A stretch of 64,000 nt of DNA, taken from Spisula solida. Lineage: Eukaryota > Mollusca > Bivalvia > Venerida > Mactridae. A model generated the notes under the pieces. The model saw only the letters and a list, made by a program, of their open reading frames with translations, was not told the DNA's origin and made no database searches. The translations under genes and the position numbers were made by a program. Within the stretch, counting starts at the first letter, position 1; each line of letters opens with the position of its first letter. Location of the stretch: the NCBI GenBank assembly GCA_947247005.1, contig OX365949.1, forward strand, positions 21,457,130 through 21,521,129. The letters run 5' to 3'. This document shows positions 32,314 to 44,600 of this stretch, in pieces.

Positions 32314-34032
32314 TAAGGACTGCACAAGTCTGTTTACTCATCAGCAGGCCTGATTCAGAATTTTGTTAATTTACCGTTAACACTTATACGGTAGATATGA
32401 TGCTATGTAATATGTATACACCACTGGGTTCCGGACTTCTGATTTTGTAAAAATATAATTACCGGTACATTTATTATTTTATAGAACAAATATAGAACAG
32501 ATATTGCAGACGATAAATACTAGTAGACCTTACTGATCAGTCTGCTTTGTATATACTTCATAAATGAACAATTGTATCAGATGCTTGGCATAGTTTTCTT
32601 AGAGATGCCTTTATAGAGGCTCATAGGGAAGACTGGGCCAGTCCAACTGTGTCTCCGGGCTCTTAAAATAATTATTATTTAGAGCTTTTATCATAGAGCT
32701 TTTTATCACAATGTACTGACTCAAAGAAAGACATGCGGCGAGCTGATTTTATGTGATTTTTATTTATTGTAACACAATGTTCTAAGTGAAAGCCCTTGAA
32801 AAATGTTGATGATTTTTATCATGAAATTGTTATGCTGCAAAACAAAAAGTAGATGCAAAATTATAATGCTTATATTTTTGAGGCATTATTGTAAAGGTAT
32901 TGAAGTAAATTATCACCATATATGTACATGTATGTTGATTTTATTTATACTGACTGTGTGATATGCCCTTTTTTCTTGACTGTTCATCAGTCAAAATTGT
33001 TAAACTTTTTTTATGAAAGTAATAAAATGTTTTGTAGGTTATAAGTGGCAATATGTTTGAATTTTCTACGGTCGGTGTCATAAAGGGACAGTGTCGTGTT
33101 TGTTTTGAACAATATGTCAAGCATGTATGGATATATGATTTGTTGATGTTAACACACACACGATGTGTGCAGACATGTATTGTACATTCTCTCATGTTAC
33201 CATTATTAGTGAATTCTGTATTATAAACAACATACCAGCACCTAAAATATACTTATATGACCTGATTATGTCTTCTGTTATCTTTCCTCACTGAGTTTCC
33301 ACTAGTTTCTGAATCTGAAGACTCATTTTGGTACTTTTAGACAAAATACCCATGATTTTATGAGAAAATAACCCTTCAAACCAAAATAATGAGGGTCAAA
33401 ATGTAGCTTTTTGGAAATTCCAAGGGCCACAACCCTACTCCTGAGTCAAATGGAACATCTGCCTCAAACACAAAATGTTTGATATACCCGGGGGGGGGGG
33501 GGGTCTTAAACACACAGACAACTTATAATGGCAGTATACAGTTTCAGCTTGTCAGTCTGTTTGTATGTGGACACACCTCCTAGTTTGGTCAGGATATTTC
33601 CATTAAACTTGCCTAGATGAACAACCTCAACATGTAGATGTGCACGAAAGAAGGAATTTGCACTCTGTATGATTTTTGGCCATTTGAGAGTAATGTTCGT
33701 AGGCCAAATGGCACTATCTCTTATAGTGTGACCATGGTTTAATTGGTCAACCAATTTGGCTTGAAATAGATATAGACAGTAATCATCACCATCTGTGGTT
33801 CCCCACACCAGCAGCACTGGATTAGGTACCAGTGGTTTAAGTCCATTATCTCTTCCGATCATCCAGTAAATACTAGAAATAAGGGTGTTTTTCACAGATG
33901 ACCAATAATTGACAGAATGTTTACTGATTCTGTCGAAATAGTATGCCAAAAATCACATAAATTTAGTAAAATGGATGGAAGACAAAACACTAATTTTGCA
34001 AGAGTTGCTTCCTTTCATGCATTTATTGTTTA
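32314..34032. other. Non-coding, with a repeat copy and homopolymer run
   Basis: Contains the dispersed repeat at 33291-33460 and a G13 run near 33490. A 147-codon minus-strand open frame at 33506-33949 has no recognisable domain and no splice context, and I do not call it a gene. Confidence 0.4.
33291..33460 (+). repeat. Dispersed repeat, family shared with 39729-39927 and 42829-42919
   Basis: Blocks 'CCACTAGTTTCTGAATC', 'AACCCTTCAAACCAAAAT', 'GAGGGTCAAAATG' and 'GAGTCAAATGGAACATCTGC' recur in the same order at 39737-39925 and partly at 42853-42915. Confidence 0.65.
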
Positions 34033-35008
34033 TACGAGGGGTGATCAACAAATACGCGGAAAAGTGCTGTAGTTTTTTTATTTGTCATTATAAGTCAATG
34101 TAACTTTCTAAACATGAAGATAAATTTATTTCAAATTGATTCACTGCTGATCAATAATATTGACCAAAGACGGCATGAACGCGGTTTCCTATGGCAATGT
34201 CACTCTACGTCATGCGGCCCAATTTTTCATATTTTCCAACGTAACACATAGCAAACGATGACGTATCATTCGTGCGTTTTTAATTTTATAATTTTCTAAA
34301 GGGTGGAATATGAATGTACAATGATATAACATTACATTCATCATTTCCAAAAAGTGTTTTAATGTCAAAACTCCGTTTTAGAGTTATTTGCTTTGAAGTT
34401 GTTGTCTGAAATGAGTGCGGTACCGAAAACGGCGACGAAGTCGTGTGGCGAATGAAATGACATAAAACACCAATGCCAATATTGCAAAATGCAATAATAT
34501 GTAATAGCACACAAAACAGGTGTCGGTTTTGCATATTCTCTCACAAATAACCATGTGAAATCAATGCCGACATGCGCATGGGCTGTACAACGTCAATAAC
34601 GTCAAATTACGTCAACAATATTGATGTTCTCAAGCAGCTTATTATTATAATTTACATACAAGTTGCAAAGGAAAAATATTGAATTTCAGTTGACAGGTCT
34701 ATGAAGTGTATCTGGTTGTACAGCTATTTTTTAAGGATCCTTCAATGCGTTATACATGATGAATTGTGTCACGAATGAGTAGGTATGCTGTAATATGTAA
34801 CGACGTCGCGATGACGTTGGGCCGGTGTAGCCATAGTGACGTTGCGGTTTCTATAATTTGTCAACCAAATATTACCTTGAGTTTAATGTTTTTTATAGTT
34901 ATGTATTTGTAATACGCCAATCTATTATCTGACCGATTTTCTTCAGTATTGGTCTCGTAACAAAGATTTCAGAGCATTTTTTCGCGTATTTGTTGATCAC
35001 CCCTCGTA
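34033..35008. mobile_element. Mariner-like element remnant, 976 bp including TA
   Basis: TA-CGAGGGGTGATCAACAAATA at the left and its exact inverse TATTTGTTGATCACCCCTCG-TA at the right, with arms continuing imperfectly ('CGCGGAAAAGTGCT' versus 'CGCGAAAAAATGCT'). TA target duplication. The start resembles that of 47294-48121 ('ACGAGGG(G/A)TGATC'). I find no transposase motif inside. Confidence 0.82.
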
Positions 35009-36478
35009 TTTCACTATTTTGTCTACAAACCAATTGAAGGATGTATTTCATTTTCTTCCATCTTAGGGTGTTTTCCATCTTTGGGACTCGACTAAAGTGC
35101 TCAAATGTACCATTTTGCAGATAGGTTACCCAGTTACTGCTTTTTGAAAATGGGGGGGGGGGCTTTAAGGAGGACAAGCTCAGTTTACTTAATCACATCC
35201 ATCCAGAGAGACAGACATTCAAATTTCCAACACAAAAACAATGTTCAATGGGGATAACGTATAGAACGGAAGTGATACCCCTGACGGTTTTTCGAGTGTA
35301 AATTTCGTCGCTTCGGTAAGTAAATCTTGATTTTTCTTTGTTTTGTAAGACGCTTTCGTGGAAATCACCTAGCCCACCGTACCCGGCCCTATCGATACTT
35401 GCAGACCAAAGCCCATTTTCCCTTCAAATACCTGTGATTAATGAGAACATTCGATTCTAGTGCGGTTTTGGTTACTGCACCCCTGACGACCCGTCTACAT
35501 TATTTCCTATTTAAGCCGATTTGCATGGTGTGTTGCTGTTTTATGGGGCCAACTTCATTGTTTACCTTATTCTATGTATGCATTTTGCAAAATTAGTTCG
35601 ATGCAGTCAGGTAATGAGGCAGAATAGACGAAATAACCACTATGATACCCCTGACGGTTGCTGTCCCTCACTGATACCCCTGACGCCTCAAAATACTATA
35701 ATGTTGTAATACGAGACGGTCGGCTCTGTACATGTTCAACCACCAAATAATCAAGATTCTAATCAATACAGTTATTGCGTAAATACATGAAGAACTTGAT
35801 AAACAATTCCAATAGACAAAAACAGTTGCATACATAGATTTGGAATCGTAGAGCAAGTCAAGTTGTGTGAGCTATAACAATTCATATTACAAATTATTAT
35901 AAAGGAGTCTGTATTAATTTATTTATTAATCTTACATTTCGACGGCTCATTGTTGAATATTGGAACCACCGTAAATGGGTTGTTATTAAGCTGCTGTTTG
36001 CTGTGCGGGTGCCTTGATACTTCAGTAAGTACTACTTAAGAAGCTCCACCAATCTAAACGTAATGCTTGTTCATAATAGACAATATTTGACAAGCATTTT
36101 TATAAATTAATTGTGATATATCGTTGTTTCGCATCGAATTGTGTTTAGGAAATATAACTTATGTGAATATTCAGACTTAATAATTCAGATCACCTCACGA
36201 TGTGACGCGGACATTATTTTATACACGCGTTCGTTTCAATTCAAATATGACATTGTATTACTTCATGACATGTACTTGTATTACATTTCTTATTCTTCTT
36301 TCTTTGAACGCTTTACTTATTACTTACATTTCTATTTATTTACATCCAGTTCTTGTTTACTTTGACCAGTAACCACCCATCTAATTAAAGTCAAGTGTGA
36401 ATGACACGATGTAAATTATAGATGTAGTTTAACTTATACAGCAGATTAATATATTGTGATCTGAGGTACCTTGTACTG

Positions 36479-37187
36479 CCCTGCATTCAACGAAGCAATA
36501 TGTGAGGTGTGTTACGTACCTATGTCGTACCTGCCCAGCGTTCAAGGAAAGTTACCTGTAAACATGTTAAAAATCAGGGTTTTTTGTCGCTATAATCCTT
36601 TGTTGTACGCTTCGTTTGCGGCAAACTATTTGAAAGTATAAGTCCCCGTTTTTTTCGTTCTCAGTTTTGAAATATGTACGCATGCACGGGTTTTGCTATT
36701 CACATTCTTTTGTTTGCCTCTGTCCGCCATTTTGTTTAATTACACCAATACACGCACACCACCTCAGGATATGGTTATTGTTCAACGAATAACAGGTACG
36801 TACCAAGTAAAAACGTGCGTCACTTTATTTTTTCCTTGAACGCAGGGCTGTTATTCATTGAACGTTATGTTAAAAAAACCTGTTCGTCACGTGAGCGAAG
36901 TTTGGCTAACCATATCCGGAGGTGGTTTACCTAAATTGGTAAAATTTAACAAAATGGCAATAATGCAACCCATGCATCCGTACATATATCGAAATGCCCT
37001 GCGTTCAACGAAGAATTACGTGACGCACGTTTCGACACGTTATTCTTCGTTGAACGCAGGGTGGTCGAGAAGGGAAAAAACGGGGATTTATACTTTCAAT
37101 GTGTTTGTCGCAAAACGAAGCGTACAACCAAGGATTGTAACGACAAAACCCTGTGATTTTTGCAGGTAACATTCCTTGAACGCAGGG
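36479..37187. repeat. Nested inverted-repeat block with six CCCTGCGTTCAANGAA motifs
   Basis: 36534-36847 and about 36850-37187 are inverted copies of one another. Matching blocks include 'TTGTACGCTTCGTTTGCGG' with its inverse near 37110, and 'AACCATATCC.GAGGTGGT' with its inverse near 36758. The motif CCC(T/A)GC(G/A)TTCAA(C/G)GAA occurs at 36479, 36534, 36832 (inverse), 36997, 37046 (inverse) and 37172 (inverse), marking unit ends. Confidence 0.8.
36997..37061. repeat. 65-bp hairpin made of the terminal motif
   Basis: The 26-nt arm CCCTGCGTTCAACGAAGAAT+TACGTG pairs with CACGTT+ATTCTTCGTTGAACGCAGGG across a 13-nt loop, with one mismatch. It interrupts the right half of the surrounding inverted repeat; the left half has no hairpin at the equivalent place. 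A TG dinucleotide flanks it on both sides. Confidence 0.9.
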
Positions 37188-39118
37188 ATGTTTTGTTATG
37201 CTTGTTCAAGATATTATTAATTGTGACAAGTTAATAACATTATTTAATGTTTGCCCATCGTTCGTGTAGTTATATAAGCGGAAACTCGCAGGCACTACTC
37301 GGTATCATTTCCGGGTCGCGGAAACTTGTGACAGTTCACTAAATAGCAATCGATCCAGAAACAAGCAATTTAGACGTTGCAGGTATCGATGCATGTCAAC
37401 AAACTCAACGCTGTGTTTGCTATAAACTGGTGTAGTTGTGAACGTAATGTACATGTGTAGAATACCACCAAACTCCTAGCAGTAGCTCACTACCTTAGTC
37501 CTTACTTAAGTATAGAAGAAAATATAAATAAATCCCTAAACTAGTTCCTTGCGTACTTATAGTTCTAAATAGTAAATCGGCTTTCAAAAATAATGTTAAC
37601 ATTAAAAAATGAATTCAGTTTATACTTCTTCACACCACATAGACAATCAAAATGGGTCGCTTTCAGTTGATATTTTATATTGCCAGTCTTTGTTTTGCCT
37701 GTGTCTGATTATATTATAACGTCTATTTTATCAATAAAACAATGCGTAGGAACTTCTTTTAACGGTTTGTTCTACATTGGTAGAGAAGTGCCAGAATCAT
37801 GAGTTCTTCATGTATTTACGCAATTGATTAGAATCTTGATTTTTTAGTGGTTGAACATGTACAGAGCCGACCGTCTCGTATTACCACATTATAGTATTTT
37901 GAGGCGTCAGGGGTATCAGTGAGGGACAGCAACCGTCAGTGGTATCATAGTGGTTCTTTCGTCTATTCTGCCTCATAACCTGACTGCATCGAACCAATTT
38001 TGCAAAATGCAAACAAAGTTGGCCCCATAAAACAGCAACACACCATGCAAATCGGCAGAAATTGGAAAAAAGGTAGACGGGTCGTCAGAGGTGCAGTAAC
38101 CAAAACCGCACTAGAATCGAATGTTCTCATTAATCACAGGTATTTGAAGGGAAAATGGGCTTTGGTCTGCAAGTATCGATAGCGACGGTGGGCTAGGTGA
38201 TTTCATTGAAAGCGTCTTACAAAACAAAGAAAAATCAAGATTTACTTACCGAAGCGACGAAATTTACACTCGAAAAACCGTCAGGGGTATCACTTCCATT
38301 CTATACGTTATCCCCATTGATGTTGTCCCCACTCAGATACCAAAATAATAACTTAAGTCCAACAATAAGCAACTCAGTAGTAACTTAATGACATAATTTA
38401 ATGATAAAATCAAATAGCATTTTCATAAATTCTACGAAATCCTTCGTAGGTACATACCGGTAAAACATAAAATCATTTAACAAAGATCAAAATATTGCAC
38501 AACAATAACGATACATAAATATGTACAAAATCAATATGCAATATTAAATAGATATAAATTATAATTAATACAAAATTGTGCCGAAATTCATTCTGCCAAC
38601 AAAAGATTTGCAATAGTTTTCACAAAATAAACATTTACTGAATACAAACAGGCAGCTAAATCTACTGAAAACGGAATAATGCAGAGGTCCTACTGAAGCA
38701 TAATGCCCAATCTTGAAAATAAGACGATAGGCTGTTTCAAATGCCATTAGGAAACATCCCAACACCTAAACTCAACTTCAATCGTTGATCTATTGTCAAA
38801 ATTCAGAGTATGAAACAGCATATAAAAATTATCTTTTTTTCTCCAAATAACCATAACTCAGTCAATACTAGGTAATTTTTTATCAAATAACTTTTTATTT
38901 TCTGCAGAAACGTTCATTCTTTCTAGTTAATTCCGGAATTGTAGGACCCCTGGTAATGTTATCTGAAAGCTTAAACATTACAAACTGACAAATAAATTTT
39001 AAAAAATATCACGACTTCTTCAAAAGGGGACATAAATACTAGTTTATTTATATCATTAGGTACTATGTATATATTCACAACTAGTTACAATGTAATAGTA
39101 AACCACATTAAACTCAGG

Positions 39119-39352
39119 CAGGGGTGTCAACAGAGCCAAATTTAAAATCCTGAAAAACATGCGGCTGAGGTTTTTGCCAAACAAGATGCCTTCAACCACC
39201 TTGTTTCCATATTTACCTCAGAAAGACCTTCAGAACAGATTAAATTGACCATAACTTTTGTCATTTCTCAAGATTTTTTCATCAGATAACTTTTATTTTG
39301 GTCAGAAATCATTTCCAGAATTCCGGATTAATCAGGAATATTGACACCCCTG
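39119..39352 (+). mobile_element. Small TIR element, family M6 copy 3
   Basis: CAGGGGTGTCAACAGAGCC...ATATTGACACCCCTG. The interior matches the other copies. The left boundary is disturbed by an extra 'CAGG'. A 5-base AAACT on both sides (39110-39114, 39353-39357) may be the eroded duplication. Confidence 0.82.
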
Positions 39353-39728
39353 AAACTGAGACTCATCAGATAAGAATGAGCATTAGCCAGGAGTCTAAGT
39401 TTAATGTGGTCATATAATACATACACAGTTTACGTACAACAACCTTTACAGTCATCTAAGGGAGATAATCTGATAACAAGTGTTAACAAATTTCTCTCAC
39501 CTCAGAAAAAATGGATTCTTACATGTGTACAAACAACAAATACAAAATATATACTTATTACATGAATGTTTTATAAATAAATTAACACTCGTCTGTAAAC
39601 TGATCCTATTTGTATGTCAGAAGGTTTTTGCCGAATAAAATCAAACGCATGTATTGGATTATGCATACATATGCAATGATTCCTATGTTTACAACAAAAA
39701 TTCAATGTATTCATTGATCTGGCACCTG

Positions 39729-39927
39729 CTTGGGTTCCACTAGCTTCTGAATCGAAAGGTCATTTTGATACTTTGGACTAAATTTTACCATTTTATAGGC
39801 AAATACACATGGTTTTTAAGAGAAAGTAACCCTTCAAACCAAAATCTTGAGGGGTCAAAATGTGGTGTTTTTTTTTAAAGTTCAAGGATCAAAACCCCAA
39901 TTTCCAAGTCAAATGGAACACCTGCAT
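39729..39927 (+). repeat. Dispersed repeat, family shared with 33291-33460
   Basis: Same ordered blocks: 'CCACTAGCTTCTGAATC', 'AACCCTTCAAACCAAAAT', 'GGGGTCAAAATGTGG' and 'AAGTCAAATGGAACACCTGC'. Confidence 0.65.
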
Positions 39928-41370
39928 CTAGTCAATTACCAATGACTTTCGAAGAAAACACCAATATGAATCATATATGCACATAACAGGATATTGATAA
40001 ATGGAACAATCTACTTTTGCTATTTATAGCAAAATGGGAAATTACATTTTTTCTCAGAAATTACTATATGTGTTAAATTTGGCATGACTTGAATGTGAAG
40101 TTAACTGAAAAATGAAAAACCACAGCACCCCTACAATGACACCCAACCCCTTTTCATGTTATTATTATCTATTTTAAATTTATTTATTTTGTTTTGAACA
40201 TTTAATATAAATTGGCATACATGTTCAGTGGATACCGACAAATAATCAGACAAAATTTCATTGATTTCCATTCAACAGAAACAAAATATTAATAAATTTA
40301 AATCTTGTAACTTTTAAGTCTTAAGTCTGAAATTCAGTCTTCAATAACCGTGCATAAATACAGAATATCACTGCAGTGATTTGATACCTTGGGCTGTATT
40401 ACCTTGAGTTGCTTGAGTAATGCTGTATCTCGCGAGACATTGATATATATAGGTATACAATAAAGCCCCAGAATTCGTGTTATATATGGAATGTTAGAAC
40501 ATGGAAGTATACTCCAGATATGGTCCTGATATGGAGATAAGCATGATCGGAGTTTTTCTATACATAGAAATCATAAACTAACCAACAATACAAACAAAGT
40601 TACAGGGTCTTAAAACCATTAAAAAACCTCAATACTTTATAACACAGGACAATAAAGTTTGGCAATATTGGTTTTAAAACTGTACAGAAACACACAATAT
40701 TACTTCACAATTAAGATAAACTGGCAGGAATCGTGTGTACTGTTTAATCAAAGCACTTACCAAATTCTTAAACTTGTGTTCAAATTTAAACTCTTTATAA
40801 TTCTTTAACAAATGTAATTTGTGATGAATGAATTATTCTTCAGGTAACAACATCCTTTAAACCATATCTGTCACCAAAATGCAGGCTTAAAAGAATAATT
40901 AAGAATATAATTTGAATGTAAGTTCAAGAATTTCGTAAGTGCTTTGATAAAACAGAACCACAGAATTTTTTCTGTACACAACAACAGTGAACTACCATAA
41001 GGGGATACTTCTGCTGGAGAAAATGTTGAATTTCAGACATTTTGTGAGCGGAAATGTTAGCTGAGCAGTAAAATACAGATATTTTGATATATTTTTCTAT
41101 GTTAGAATCACATGAATTAATATGCAACAGTGTATTATCTATCACTCGCTTCAAAGTTATATTAAGCTACATACTTATTATTTCATGAGTAATTGGTCAT
41201 CAACACCAAATAGAAGAACAAGACAGATATTTGAACTACAACATTTCACTGATAACCTGTACCCTACAATTAAACCATGTATTGCATAGATCTAATAACA
41301 GTTTGCTACCTTGTATCTCTGTAAGATATTTCAACTCAAGTTTAGAATTCTATAAATGATGGACAAACTA

Positions 41371-41467
41371 AATCATAAGTTACTCATACTCCATCATAAG
41401 TTACACAGATTCCATCATAAGTTACACAGATTCGATCAAAAGTTACACAGATTCCATCATAAGTTAA
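41371..41467. repeat. 21-bp tandem repeat, about 4.5 copies
   Basis: 'CATCATAAGTTACACAGATTC' begins at 41392, 41413, 41434 (variant) and 41455. It lies within 140 bp of the NAPG stop codon, so it is probably in the 3' UTR. Confidence 0.85.
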
Positions 41468-41513
41468 CAATCTAACAATACAGAGATCCTACGCTATAAT
41501 TTATTCAAGTTTT

Positions 41514-41651
41514 TCAGCAAAGACCGTCCTCGAATTCATCGTCATCAAGTTGTGTTGGGTTGTCTCCTACTGGACTGTCAATCAATCCTGTCACTTTACT
41601 ACTCACACCCATACCACCTGGGATTTCTAGATTTTTAGCTAACTTGGCAAA
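41514..41651 (-). CDS. NAPG: NAPG exon 10 (stop codon)
   Basis: Acceptor ctaattacag, stop TGA at 41516-41514. Encodes FAKLAKNLEIPGGMGVSSKV, a variable linker and the acidic end PTQLDDDEFEDGLC. AKLA...IPGG and the acidic Gly-Leu-Cys tail match gamma-SNAP. Possible minus-strand polyadenylation signals (TTTATT on the plus strand) occur at 41500-41505 and at 40179-40188; neither can be proven here. Confidence 0.95.
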   Translation of the reverse strand, partial: FAKLAKNLEIPGGMGVSSKVTGLIDSPVGDNPTQLDDDEFEDGLC

Positions 41652-44600
41652 CTGTAATTAGAAAGACCAAAAAAATAAAGTAAACTTTCTTATGATAACA
41701 ACAATACATGTAGTATTGTACAAATACACAACCGGTATTTCAACAAATGGTGTAAACACCCGATTTTTTACACCCGATCTGAAGCAACACTGAGTAAAGC
41801 CCCTAAATGAAAACATTGAATTTACTCCCGCGATTTAATGACGTTGTATAATATGTGATCCAGTTTGTTTGACGGATGGACGGAGGGCAAACCTATAGTC
41901 CCATCTGGTCAAAAACCAGTAGGGGACTAACAAGCTACATAATATAAATGAACTGAAAATGTGTCCACAGGACATGGATGCCCCCACTTGCCATTTGACC
42001 ATGTCAAGGGCCATATCTCAAATGCACATGCTGGTAATATTCCTACAAAGATTCAGACTTTCAAGATTCTAGCACAATTACTTTTCAAGGAACAGATGAC
42101 ATTTTGGGACTGACAGAAAAAAATATTTGGTGGGGGCATATAATGGTGAAAAACAAAACGGACAAAAAGACCCAGTTGAAAAGTTTAGAACTTACTGAAT
42201 TATCCATGTATTTGATGAGTGGTAGTGTGAGTATTCTACGAGCATTCTCCTCATCTCCAGCATCATATGCCTGTAATAACTCATATATGGCACCCGATTC
42301 TTCACTGTCAGGAAACTGTGGATAACTGTAACATAATGTAGTATTTCAATTGATTGTTCTCAAAGATTCAACAAAAAGTCAGTACATGCTTGTTTATTCG
42401 GGTATAACAGTTTCTCGAAAAATTGGAGTTATACACGGCAGCTGATTCACCTCACCAGTTTTCCTGGACTGTATCCTAACCCAGTACTAACTTACTATTT
42501 CTCCAGAAGCCACAAACTTTCCCACTTTTCAACAAGTGGAGGCAAGTCAACATTGATGTCAGGGGTTAGTTTATACTAATTTATTTAAGGTCGATTGTGA
42601 AACAAGTTTTTCTAACTTATATTAATCACTCTGGACACCTCATTCCTGATGTTATCCATCGCCACGAGGGTATGAGAGAAGAGAAGCCAGTTTCCCTTTT
42701 ATGTTGAGCGTCTAGCAAGGGAGTTTCTGGTACCATTTTTATTTGGTCTTTGGTATGACGCGGCCAGGGAACGAAACCGAGACCTCCCACACTCCGAAGC
42801 GAACGCTCAACTACTAGGCTATCGAGAAAATGACCTTTTATAAACCAATTATTGAGGGTAAAAATGTGGCTTTTTAAATTTCAAGGATCAAACCCCCTAC
42901 TCTTGAGTCAACTGGGACTCAGTTAACAGTACAGATAGTAAGTGTTAATGTTCCTACCTTATAGCTGAGTTATAGAACTGATCAGCTGCCACGTAATCAG
43001 ACAATGTCAACTTCAATAACACCACCGCTAGTACCAGCTTACAGATCATTGCATAATTCTCTGATGCAGCATAGAACTCTATCTCCTTGCTCAAACACAC
43101 TATGGCTTCCTCATATCTATATAATATATAATTCATTTACAGTGCCCACCAAAAATTGGTCACAATTCAGTGAATTTTTTCCTTCTTTATTGGGGTCCGG
43201 AAAACGGACCCTTTCCCAATTGCAAATAGGCTATTATTTTCCCAAATTTGAATGGAGAAATTCCTAATAAACAATTTAAACAAGACTGCGTTCAATAAAC
43301 ACTTATGCCCCCTGTGGAAGCCTTGTCCATAAATAAGTCTAAGTCCAAAATTAGGTCAAGGTGAAGGTCAAAATGGGGTCAGGTGATACAGGTGTGTGGA
43401 GAGTGTTCATATACAACATCCATGCAAGTTTGGAAGCTTTGTAGCAAGCCATAATGATGCTAGAAGAAACGGTCAATTTGGGTTAACCAGGACGGACGGA
43501 CGAACGAACGGACGGACAGGTGAATCACCATATGCCTCCCGATCTATCGATACGGGGGCATAAAAAATAAGTTTCAAAATCGGACATAAAATGATGAACA
43601 TTTTTGACAAGAGGTCAAGCATAAAAGTTCAAAGAAACCAGTAAACATTCACATGTCATTCACACGTAATCTCTTTTTATGTTTTATTTGGCCTTTCTGC
43701 TTCATGGAAATTCCCAATTTCAAGTTGTCACGACTCAAAAATTCCCAATCTGAACGGACCCAGACCCTTTCCCAAAGAGGCAAAAAAAATCACTGCAATT
43801 ATGCTAATTTCTGAAACTACAGTTACAGATAGAAGAAGTAAAGATGAAGATTTTCTGAATTAAAATAACCATATGATCAAAAGGCTGAATTTTCCATCTT
43901 TTTACGAAAAAGTTACCCTTCAAGCTAGACACAGAAACTATATTTTACACCAAGTGTACCAATCAATGTATGGTCTTTATATTTAACAAACAAAAAATAT
44001 TCATTGTCTTCAAAAATAGTGTTGCTCCATTATTGTGACTTATTATGTTTACTTATTTTTGGTGGGCAGTGCATAATGAAACCTCCCAAAAGATGTCCTC
44101 CATAGAGCAACAACCTCTCTTAACCAACATTATCATTTTGTTCCAGAAGTTATCATTTTCTATCAATTAACCTCTCCTGAGCAACAACCTCTGTACTACA
44201 ACTAAACTGCCAATGGTTAAGGCGAGCAATAGCGAACAAACTTTAACATTAAATGTGGGAGACATAAATAATCTATATACACCAAATACACAAGAGCCAT
44301 GTTTACATGGCCATTTCCCTCGGAGGCTCCCAATGTGTTTGCTCATAACAAGACTTTTTTTCGGCAGATCTTTGCTTGTTTAGTAGGGCATTGTGCCTTG
44401 TATGTGTTTTATGTTTCCTGTGCTCGGTTGGTTAAGTTGGGCATTGTGCTTTGTGCGTTTTTAATGTTTTCTGTGCTTGGCTGGTTAATTGAGTGCTGCC
44501 TTCCCTGTCTGACTTAATATAATCTTTTTGATAGAATTAAAGTTCTTGATAAATGCTGACCTCCGTGTTATGTATGTGAGACGCTTAATTATTCTACCTG

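Larger units (their letters stand above)
35246..38319. mobile_element. Long-TIR (foldback) DNA element, 3.07 kb
   Basis: The left arm about 35246-35796 is repeated in reverse orientation at about 37802-38319 with scattered substitutions and small indels. Ends are CAATGGGGATAACGTATAG and CTATACGTTATCCCCATTG, flanked by a 5-bp duplication ATGTT (35241-35245, 38320-38324). Each arm holds four copies of an ACCCCTGACG-like motif (left arm 35276, 35479, 35645 and 35675), spaced as subterminal repeats. The 2.0-kb centre has no long ORF and contains the nested palindromes at 36479-37187. Non-autonomous; superfamily not recognised. Confidence 0.88.
38320..41513. other. Region downstream of NAPG (probable 3' UTR plus intergenic)
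   Basis: Contains M6 copy 3, a dispersed repeat (39729), a 21-bp tandem repeat (41371) and A+T-rich sequence. NAPG is transcribed leftward into this region, but no unique polyadenylation site can be fixed. Confidence 0.5.

Noticed and set aside
33506..33949. 147-codon minus open frame
   Set aside because: Longest frame in that interval, but no recognised motif, start context or splice partner. A decayed retroelement fragment is possible but unsupported.
44299..44517. 72-codon hydrophobic open frame
   Set aside because: Built on an imperfect internal repeat ('TTTTATGTTTCCTGTGCTCGG' type) whose inverse fragment occurs near 5510-5560. It is repeat-derived.
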